From NCBI GenBank assembly GCA_900546675.1, contig URDQ01000021.1, positions 1 through 23,737 on the forward strand: a stretch of DNA of 23,737 nucleotides, read 5' to 3'. How positions within the stretch are numbered: position 1 is the first letter of the stretch; the number at the start of each line of letters is the position of its first letter. The DNA is from an uncultured Porphyromonas sp. GTDB lineage: Bacteria; Bacteroidota; Bacteroidia; Bacteroidales; Porphyromonadaceae. The translations under genes were made by a program, and so were the position numbers. The notes beneath the pieces were generated by a model. The model was not told where the DNA came from. It searched no databases and saw only the letters and a program-made list of their open reading frames with translations. This document shows positions 13,851-20,929 of the stretch, in pieces.

Positions 13851-16559
13851 ATGACACAAGATCTACACGACAAGACTACTGATGGACACGCTATGCCATC
13901 GGCTCGCTCGCAGCGTATTGCCCGCAATACGCTCTTCCTCTTTGTGCGTATGGCGGTGGTCACCCTACTCTCACTCTACATATCCCGTGTACTCCTGGCA
14001 GCACTCGGTGTGGAGGACTTTGGTATCTACCAAGTGGTGGGGAGCCTTGTGACCGCCTTTGGCTTTATCAATGGAGCAATGGTCGCTGCCACACAGCGCT
14101 TCTACTCTTACGAGTTGGGACGAGGCAACGACTCAGGCGTAGGGTGCGTCTACAGTGTCTCGATCGTGGTGCAGTTACTGCTGGTCTTGCTGGTATGCGC
14201 TATCGCCATCCCCTTCGGTCTATGGTACGTGCCGAACAAGCTCGTGGCGCCGCCTGAGCGCTTGACAGTGGCACTATGGATCTACTTCATCTCTTTGGGA
14301 ACCTTTGTGATCAATATGCTGCTCACCCCGTTCCAAAGCCTCATCGTCTCACACGAGCGGATGAATCTCTTTGCGCTACTCAGCATCGTGGACATCTCGC
14401 TGCGACTTGGTGCCGTGCTACTCCTCAAGAGCTACGCTGGCGATCAGCTCCTCCTCTACCCCATCCTGCTCCTTGCCGTCAGTGGCGTGATGGCACTCTG
14501 CTATGTAGGGAGTACGAGACGGCTCTTTCGTCAGGTACACTTTCGCTGGGTACGAGACAGAGCAGCCTATCGAGAGATACTCGCCTACTCGGGGTGGAAC
14601 CTCTTTGGCAATCTAGCTGCTGTGGCGCAAACGCAGGGTATCAACATCGTCTACAACTACTTTTTCGGACCACTGCTGAACGCTGCTTTTGGCATTGTCA
14701 ACTCAGTACGCAGTACGCTGATAGCCTTTGCCAACAACTATCAGATGGCAGCTAATCCACAGATTATCAAGTCATACGCTGCCGGGGAGTATGACTACCT
14801 CCACAAGCTCATCTGCGCCAGTGCTAAGATCTCCTACCTGCTGATGCTCTGCGTGGTGATTCCCTTTGCGCTAGACCTAGATCTGCTACTTCGCTTATGG
14901 CTGGTCAAACCTCCAGAGTATGCCTCGCTACTGCTCCAGCTGACGCTCGTCGTACTGCTCATAGAGAGTCTCTCGGGAGCGCTGATGACAGGCGTTCAAG
15001 CGACAGGACGTGTACGCACCTACCAAGTGTTGGTCGGGAGTATGATTATTATGATCCTACCGCTCTCTATGCTCGCCTTCTGGCTGGGTGCACCACCTGA
15101 GTACTCGGTATACATTAATATAGTAGTCTCTATATCGTGCCTGGCGGTACGTCTGGTACTCTCCTATAAGTATCACGCACTAGGCATCGGCTACTACCTA
15201 AGGCGTGTGGTGCTGCCCATCTTACCACCGACCACCGTCGTGCTACTAGGAGCTTATCTCTATCGATACCAGCTTCCCTACGTTGGCTCTATCTGGGGAC
15301 TCTTGGTAGCCTCTATCTTACTCGGTGGACTATGTACCGTAGTGATCCTAACGCTCTCGCTGACAACCGAAGAGAAGCGAATCGTGAAGGGTTATCTGCA
15401 TCTCTCCAAAAGGCGAAAAGCCCCCAAACGACTGACCAAACTAACCAAGATGACGACAAAACGGATCCACATATTGACCCACCCCCTAAGGGCTAACTAC
15501 GGAGGTATCATGCAGGCGTATGCACTGCAGCAAGCCTTGCGCCAGATGGGTTACGAGCCTATGACGCTCGACATCCCCTTCGACCATCGCTCTCCGCTAA
15601 GACGATGGGCTAAGTCACGACTCCTAGCACTAAAGCAGATCCCCTATGACCAGTCTAAGCGGGCGGAGCGTATCGTACTGCAGCACACATCACGCTTCGT
15701 ACAGCAGCACATCACGCTCTCGCCTCCACTCCGCAGTGCTACAGAGCTACGGGAGTACTACCGCCAGCAGCCCGCCCATGCTTATATCGTGGGGAGTGAT
15801 CAGGTGTGGCGACAGGCGTTCGTCCCGATGCTCGATGACTACTTCTTTCGCTTTATCCCCGAGACAGACGATGTGCGACGCATCGCCTATGCCGCCTCTT
15901 TTGGTGTGGATCCAATCGACATTGCTCCCGAGCGAACGGCTCTTTACAGCGATCTCTTGAGCCGCTTTGTGGCGATCTCCGTGCGTGAGCACTCTGCTGT
16001 GCCGATTTTGGAGCAGCGGTTTGGTGCTTCAGCGCAGTGGGTGCTAGACCCGACGATGCTCCTCACAAGGGAGGAGTATATCGACCTATTAGGATTGCAG
16101 GTGGAGCCTTCGAGCGAGCTCTTCGCCTATATGCTTACCGACACACCACACAAGGAGGAGCTTGCCCAGCAGGTAGCTGAGGCACAGCATACAACCTACC
16201 AGCTCTTCTCACCGTGGCGGCACTGGACCGCACGCGGCGGGAGTCTGGATACGTGCATCTTACCTCCCGTAGAGGCGTGGCTCGAGGGGATCCTCAACGC
16301 TCGGTGTGTGGTGACAGACTCCTTCCATGGAGTGGCCTTCTCGCTCATCTTTGGCAAGCCTTTTGTCGCTATCGTCAATAACCGTGGTGGCTGCAGTCGC
16401 TTTGACTCGCTTATCAAGATCTTCGGCTTGGAGAGCCAGCAAGAGGGAGTGTACGAACTAGTCCGCTCGCCTCAGCTCTACGACGTGAAGGCTATAGCGC
16501 AGACGATGACACAACATCGTGCAGACTCTATGAACTTCATACAGAACGCCTTGAAATAA
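13851..16559 (+). CDS. Fused Wzx-type polysaccharide flippase and polysaccharide pyruvyl transferase
   Basis: One uninterrupted frame of 902 residues. Residues about 15-520 are a MATE/PST-type flippase that moves lipid-linked glycan across the inner membrane. It shows multiple hydrophobic helices, a LFLFVRMAVVTLLSLYISRVLL start, and FGIYQVVGSLVTAFGFINGAM. After a basic linker (KRRKAPKRLTKLTK), M534 begins a polysaccharide pyruvyl transferase domain that adds pyruvate ketals from PEP. Its typical start is RIHILTHPLRANYGGIMQAYALQQAL, with SDQVW (649-653) and DSFHGVAFSLIFGKPF (H826) as further signatures. These domains are usually separate genes. TGA (15433) and TAA (15442) lie in the +1 frame just before the M534 codon, so a 1-base loss in the C5 run at 15421-15425 would split the frame. 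Start 13851 fits the promoter; 13893 is possible. Confidence 0.85.
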   Translation: MTQDLHDKTTDGHAMPSARSQRIARNTLFLFVRMAVVTLLSLYISRVLLAALGVEDFGIYQVVGSLVTAFGFINGAMVAATQRFYSYELGRGNDSGVGCVYSVSIVVQLLLVLLVCAIAIPFGLWYVPNKLVAPPERLTVALWIYFISLGTFVINMLLTPFQSLIVSHERMNLFALLSIVDISLRLGAVLLLKSYAGDQLLLYPILLLAVSGVMALCYVGSTRRLFRQVHFRWVRDRAAYREILAYSGWNLFGNLAAVAQTQGINIVYNYFFGPLLNAAFGIVNSVRSTLIAFANNYQMAANPQIIKSYAAGEYDYLHKLICASAKISYLLMLCVVIPFALDLDLLLRLWLVKPPEYASLLLQLTLVVLLIESLSGALMTGVQATGRVRTYQVLVGSMIIMILPLSMLAFWLGAPPEYSVYINIVVSISCLAVRLVLSYKYHALGIGYYLRRVVLPILPPTTVVLLGAYLYRYQLPYVGSIWGLLVASILLGGLCTVVILTLSLTTEEKRIVKGYLHLSKRRKAPKRLTKLTKMTTKRIHILTHPLRANYGGIMQAYALQQALRQMGYEPMTLDIPFDHRSPLRRWAKSRLLALKQIPYDQSKRAERIVLQHTSRFVQQHITLSPPLRSATELREYYRQQPAHAYIVGSDQVWRQAFVPMLDDYFFRFIPETDDVRRIAYAASFGVDPIDIAPERTALYSDLLSRFVAISVREHSAVPILEQRFGASAQWVLDPTMLLTREEYIDLLGLQVEPSSELFAYMLTDTPHKEELAQQVAEAQHTTYQLFSPWRHWTARGGSLDTCILPPVEAWLEGILNARCVVTDSFHGVAFSLIFGKPFVAIVNNRGGCSRFDSLIKIFGLESQQEGVYELVRSPQLYDVKAIAQTMTQHRADSMNFIQNALK

Positions 16560-16610
16560 AGAAGCACTTGTTCTGCCACGAGAAGAGGCTCTTGAATCAC
16601 TTTTTATACG

Positions 16611-16618
16611 TATCTTTG
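16611..16618 (+). promoter_or_regulatory. -7 promoter element for the polysaccharide export operon
   Basis: TATCTTTG matches TAnnTTTG. CTTG at 16591-16594 is a possible -33 element at a short 16-bp spacing. It lies about 130 nt upstream of the export lipoprotein start, leaving a long leader that contains the C8 tract. Confidence 0.55.
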
Positions 16619-16686
16619 TCCTTACTAAAATGAATAATATATAGTGACCAACTGAAGGGAAGAGCTTTCAAATTGAGAGGGAAAAG

Positions 16687-16714
16687 CTTTTGCCCTATTT
16701 CTTTTGCCCCCCCC
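16687..16714 (+). repeat. C8 homopolymer and CTTTTGCCC direct repeat in operon leader
   Basis: CTTTTGCCC occurs at 16687-16695 and again at 16701-16709, where the C run extends to eight bases (16707-16714). It lies 32 nt before the preferred ATG of the export lipoprotein gene. A TTG at 16690 would place the tract inside an open frame joined to that gene, but TTG starts are unusual and the resulting signal peptide would be too long. Confidence 0.7.
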
Positions 16715-16746
16715 TAAGCAAAATCATGCAAAGCATCTACTTAAGA

Positions 16747-17568
16747 ATGAAGTTTTCAATCCGAACCTATATACACATCTTTGGAGTTATTCTAGTAGCG
16801 GCACTCTGCCTTATAACGACCTCATGCGCATCACGCAAAGATGTCGTCTACCTGCAAGACGCCTCCATAGGCTCTCAGAGCCAGTACAGAGTACCCATCC
16901 TACGCATTGCTAAGGGCGATATGCTCGGCATCACGGTCAACTCCAAGAATCGAGAGCTCTCGGACCCCTTTAACCTTCCAATGGTCGGTTACTATAGTAC
17001 TCTCGGTATCTCAGCGTCTAACACCCAGCAGGGCTATATGGTAGACGAAGAGGGCTACATCACATTTCCATCGCTAGGACGCATCAAAGCAGAGGGCCTA
17101 ACCCGCAATGAGCTCAACACGAAGATCGCCACAGCACTCCGCGACAAGGGCTTCCTCAACGATGCGACCGTCACAGTCTCTCTACTCAATGCTCAGATCT
17201 ATGTACTGGGCGAGGTGGCTCGTCCGGGTAGCTTCCCTATGGTTAGTGATCAGGTCTCCCTCCTAGATGCTATCGCTATGGCGGGCGATCTAACCATCCA
17301 GGGTCGCAGAGACAACGTACTAGTCATACGGGAGATAGACGGAGAGCGATACATCGTGGCTCACGACTTGCGCAGCAACAAGATATTTGAGTCTCCATGC
17401 TACTTCCTCCGTCAGGGCGACATCGTATATGTAGAGCCCAACGATGCCAAAGCACAGACAGCTAGTATCAATCCCAATAATAACGTAGGGACCTGGCTCA
17501 GCGTGGTCAGCACAGCGACCTCTCTGACCACCTTTGTCTTCACGATTATAGCTAGCCAGAAGAGATAA
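16747..17568 (+). CDS. Polysaccharide export outer-membrane lipoprotein (Wza/BexD type)
   Basis: A 273-residue lipoprotein predicted to form the outer-membrane export channel for capsular or exopolysaccharide. The start at 16747 gives a normal 27-residue lipoprotein signal (MKFSIRTYIHIFGV to ITTSC, C27); ATG 16726 is an alternative. The Poly_export domain includes ILRIAKGDMLGITVNSKNREL and VDEEGYITFPSLGRIKAEGLT. An SLBB-like domain follows with IYVLGEVARPGSFPM and LLDAIAMAGDLTIQGRRDNVLVIRE. The C-terminal hydrophobic segment WLSVVSTATSLTTFVFTIIA could form the membrane helix. It resembles P. gingivalis PG0437, next to ptk1. It is first gene of an apparent four-gene operon, 41 nt before the kinase gene. 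Confidence 0.93.
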   Translation: MKFSIRTYIHIFGVILVAALCLITTSCASRKDVVYLQDASIGSQSQYRVPILRIAKGDMLGITVNSKNRELSDPFNLPMVGYYSTLGISASNTQQGYMVDEEGYITFPSLGRIKAEGLTRNELNTKIATALRDKGFLNDATVTVSLLNAQIYVLGEVARPGSFPMVSDQVSLLDAIAMAGDLTIQGRRDNVLVIREIDGERYIVAHDLRSNKIFESPCYFLRQGDIVYVEPNDAKAQTASINPNNNVGTWLSVVSTATSLTTFVFTIIASQKR

Positions 17569-17609
17569 GCACCTCTGGCTCTAACTTCAACTCAGCACGG
17601 TTTATTAGA

Positions 17610-20093
17610 ATGGAATACCCCACAACTTCTAACCAGCAGGAGTCGATACACTCCTCTGAAGAGGTCAGCACATTCTCTCTACGAGATATTCTGGTGATCC
17701 TTCAGACCAACTGGCTCTTCATACTGCTATCATTTCTCGTTTGCCTGGCTCTAGGATTTCTCTATATCAAGTCCTCATCTCATCAATACAGTCGCTCTGC
17801 GAGTCTCTTGATCAAGAGTGAGACCTCGATCAACTCCGCCATAGAGCAACTGGCGCAGTTTACGGGAGACAAGCACTCCTACAGCGATGATGTCTCTAAT
17901 CAGATCATCATCTTAGGCACCGAGCGTGTCGTCAGCGAGACTGTACATCGTCTCGGACTAGATGTGCAGTACCATTACGATGCGGGGCTACGAGAGAGAG
18001 ATCTCTACAAGCAGTCGCCCATATCTATCCGCTTTGTTGATGCCGACCCAGACGAAAAGGTCAGCCTCCGTGTCAAGCTGGACAAAGATGATGCAGACAA
18101 CCAAGTGATCCTCTACGACATCAAGAGTTCGCTGACTGGCAAGGTGCAAAAGCCTATCATCGCAACACTAGGCGACACCATTGCCACGCCCGTTGGCAAG
18201 ATAGTCGTAGAGAGTACACCATACTACAGCAACTTCTCAAACTACGAAGTAGTGAAGGTGCAAAAAGACAACTTCAATGCGGTCGTGCGTAGCTATATGA
18301 AGGCGCTCCAAGTATCTCTCCAGCAGAAGGACGCCTCCGTCATCAAGCTCACCATACAGTCGGGCAATCCACAGCTGGCTGAGGACTTTCTCTCCACACT
18401 CATCCTCGTCTACACAGAGCTAGAGCGCTCGGACAAGGTCAAGATAGCCGAGAGTACGCAGCGCTTTGTCGATGATCGTCTAGCTATCATTAGCTCTGAG
18501 CTGGGGCAGGTTGATGCGGAGATCGAAGGCTTCAAGCAGTCGCAGCAGATCGCCGACATACAGGCCGAAGCGCAAGAGTACATCAAGGGTAGCTCGGAAG
18601 TCAAGACGCGGCTTGTCGAGCTAAACAATAGTATCTCCATCGCTCAGTTTGTCCGAGGTCACCTTAAGGACAAGAATCAGATGGAGTCTCTCATTCCAGC
18701 CAATGTGGGTATTGCCTCTCCGGCTATCGAAGCGGCTATCGCTAAGTACAACGAACTACTGCTCAAGCGTGACCAGCTACAAACTAACTCTAGTAGCCAG
18801 AACCCGCTCGTTCAGGAGCTCAACACCCAGCTCGCAGCTCAGAGACTCTCTATCATCACATCCATAGACAACCTCATATCGACACTCGAGGTGGAGCGTC
18901 AAGGCATTCTCTCCGAGCAGTCTAGCTACAAGGGGCGTATCACCTCTGTGCCTATGCAGGAGCGCATCGTGGGGAGCATCTACCGACAGCAGAAGATCAA
19001 GGAGGAGCTCTACCTCTTCCTCCTCAACGTACGGGAGCAAAATGCACTCTCTATCGAAGCTGCCGAGTCTAATGCTCGTCTCATCCAGGCTCCCACAGGT
19101 CCTGCCGAGCCAGTCAGTCCTCGTGTACCGATCATCATGCTCGCTGCCGGGCTCCTCGGTCTGCTGATCCCAGTTGCTGTACTATATATACGAGGCATTG
19201 CCAATAATAGGATACGAGGTAAGGCAGACATAGAGCTCTACACCACCATCCCCGTGCTAGGCGAGATACCTCACTACAAGGCATCCAAGAAGCATATCAA
19301 GCAGGTAGAGGAGCAGATCAAAGATAAACTTGTAGGACTAAGCAGTAAGGAGCGAAACGAGATCATAGACCAAGCAGCTCGTATGTTCATCGTCGGGCAT
19401 CACAGACGTAGTCTCGTCTCCGAGGCTTTCACCGTCGTACGCTCCAATATCTCTTTCCTCACACCCGACCACGATGCACCTAACAAGCGCATCCTAGTCA
19501 CCTCTGCTATACCAGGCTCGGGCAAGACCTTTACTTCGTCCAACCTTGCACTGAGCTTAGCACAAGCTGGCAACCGTGTATTGCTGATAGACTGTGACAT
19601 TCGTAAGAATACGCTCTCGAAGGCCATCGGCATGCACCAAGCTGGACAGTTAGGACTCACATCTTTCCTCTCCGACAGCAAGATAAGCCCAGAGCAGATC
19701 ATCTCTCCGACCTCTGTGTCTGACTTGCTCTGTGTCGTACCTAGTGGTCCCATACCGCCCAATCCTACAGAGCTACTCATGTCGCCACGGTTTGAGGAGC
19801 TACTGCGTTATTCCGATGAGACCTTTGACTATGTCGTACTAGACACGATCCCTGTCCTCAACCTCGCTGACACCCGTGTCATCAGTCATCTGACGGACAT
19901 CACCATCATGGTCGTTCGTGAGAATCACTTACCACGTCGTCTCCTGCCTGAGTTGGAGAAGCTCTATCGTGAGAAGCGACTCAAGGGACTCAGCATTGTG
20001 CTTAACGACGCTGGTGTAGGAGCCTCCTCCTATGGCTATAGTTACGGAAGCTATGGAAGCTACGGGAGCTACGGCAATGATAAGGAGGAGTAA
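17610..20093 (+). CDS. Wzc-type chain-length regulator and BY tyrosine kinase (Ptk1-like)
   Basis: An 827-residue inner-membrane protein controlling polysaccharide polymerisation and export. Layout: first membrane helix at about 33-53 (NWLFILLSFLVCLALGFLYI), a long periplasmic Wzz/GNVR region with coiled-coil potential (about 270-440), second helix at about 508-527, then a cytoplasmic kinase domain. That domain has Walker A around PGSGKT (K639), Walker A' in LLIDCDIRKN and a Walker B-like segment YVVLDTIPVL. The C-terminal tail carries six tyrosines (808, 810, 812, 815, 818, 821) in GSY repeats, the expected autophosphorylation cluster. Fused membrane and kinase domains match the Gram-negative Wzc arrangement and P. 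gingivalis Ptk1. The phosphatase gene follows 35 nt later. Confidence 0.95.
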   Translation: MEYPTTSNQQESIHSSEEVSTFSLRDILVILQTNWLFILLSFLVCLALGFLYIKSSSHQYSRSASLLIKSETSINSAIEQLAQFTGDKHSYSDDVSNQIIILGTERVVSETVHRLGLDVQYHYDAGLRERDLYKQSPISIRFVDADPDEKVSLRVKLDKDDADNQVILYDIKSSLTGKVQKPIIATLGDTIATPVGKIVVESTPYYSNFSNYEVVKVQKDNFNAVVRSYMKALQVSLQQKDASVIKLTIQSGNPQLAEDFLSTLILVYTELERSDKVKIAESTQRFVDDRLAIISSELGQVDAEIEGFKQSQQIADIQAEAQEYIKGSSEVKTRLVELNNSISIAQFVRGHLKDKNQMESLIPANVGIASPAIEAAIAKYNELLLKRDQLQTNSSSQNPLVQELNTQLAAQRLSIITSIDNLISTLEVERQGILSEQSSYKGRITSVPMQERIVGSIYRQQKIKEELYLFLLNVREQNALSIEAAESNARLIQAPTGPAEPVSPRVPIIMLAAGLLGLLIPVAVLYIRGIANNRIRGKADIELYTTIPVLGEIPHYKASKKHIKQVEEQIKDKLVGLSSKERNEIIDQAARMFIVGHHRRSLVSEAFTVVRSNISFLTPDHDAPNKRILVTSAIPGSGKTFTSSNLALSLAQAGNRVLLIDCDIRKNTLSKAIGMHQAGQLGLTSFLSDSKISPEQIISPTSVSDLLCVVPSGPIPPNPTELLMSPRFEELLRYSDETFDYVVLDTIPVLNLADTRVISHLTDITIMVVRENHLPRRLLPELEKLYREKRLKGLSIVLNDAGVGASSYGYSYGSYGSYGSYGNDKEE

Positions 20094-20128
20094 AACGAAT
20101 CCATTGCTACGGAAGATCTCTAGACACT

Positions 20129-20875
20129 ATGTGGTGGCTGACAAAGCATAAGAAGGTAGACATCGTCACTGCTGGCTGGCTCGAGGGGATGACGGACATA
20201 CACTGTCACCTCGTCCCTGCGGTCGATGACGGTAGCCGCTCGCTAGACGAGACCCGCCAGCTCATCGAGGCAATGCGCTCGGTCGGCATCCAGCGCATCA
20301 TCACCACGCCACACATCTATAGACGCTACCCGCACAATGACAGCGATACTCTACGGCAAGCGATAGAGCGACTGCTCCCTGACCTGTCAGATCTAGATAT
20401 GCCGCTCACGCTCGGAGCTGAGCACATGCTAGACGAAGGCTTTGAGGCGCACCTCGCCAAGCCTCTGCTCACACTAGGCGACAGCAAGTACCTCCTCGTG
20501 GAGACCTCGTTCGTAGGTGCTCCCCTAGACCTTTACCGGCTCATCCAGAGTGTCCTATCGGCAGGTGCCATCCCGATGTTGGCTCATCCTGAGCGATACC
20601 TCTATATGGACAATGAGGAGTATAGTCGCCTACGAGGTGCAGGGTGTGCCTTCCAGCTCAACCTCTTCAGCCTCACAGGCATGTATGGAGAGCGTGTCGA
20701 GAAGCGTGCTCAGCAGCTCCTCGAGCGAGGTCTCTATAGCTTTGTAGGTACAGATACCCATCGCATCGAACGCTTTCGTAAGACGATCGCATCTGCCAAG
20801 ACTTACGCTCGCTACGAAGAGCCTATACGCGCTCTCATGAGCAATAACCAAACACTCGTGTCTCCACACGAATAA
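20129..20875 (+). CDS. PHP-family protein-tyrosine phosphatase (CpsB/YwqE/Php1 type)
   Basis: A 248-residue metal-dependent phosphatase expected to remove phosphate from the kinase tyrosine tail, allowing cycles of phosphorylation during polymer export. PHP-fold metal motifs are all present: D-I-H-C-H (H25, H27) with VDDGS, TTPHIYRRYP, the LLVETSF strand, LAHPERYLYM and GTDTHRIERF. The short N-terminal MWWLTKHKKVDIVTAGW extension precedes the domain. The enzyme is unrelated in fold to Wzb-type low-molecular-weight phosphatases; pairing a PHP phosphatase with a Wzc-type kinase is the arrangement reported for P. gingivalis Php1/Ptk1. Start at 20129 (ATG) gives a normal length. Confidence 0.94.
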   Translation: MWWLTKHKKVDIVTAGWLEGMTDIHCHLVPAVDDGSRSLDETRQLIEAMRSVGIQRIITTPHIYRRYPHNDSDTLRQAIERLLPDLSDLDMPLTLGAEHMLDEGFEAHLAKPLLTLGDSKYLLVETSFVGAPLDLYRLIQSVLSAGAIPMLAHPERYLYMDNEEYSRLRGAGCAFQLNLFSLTGMYGERVEKRAQQLLERGLYSFVGTDTHRIERFRKTIASAKTYARYEEPIRALMSNNQTLVSPHE

Positions 20876-20929
20876 TGCACATCTAGAGCATCTCATGTAG
20901 TAAAGTTAGAGAGAATAAACCGCCAGCTT

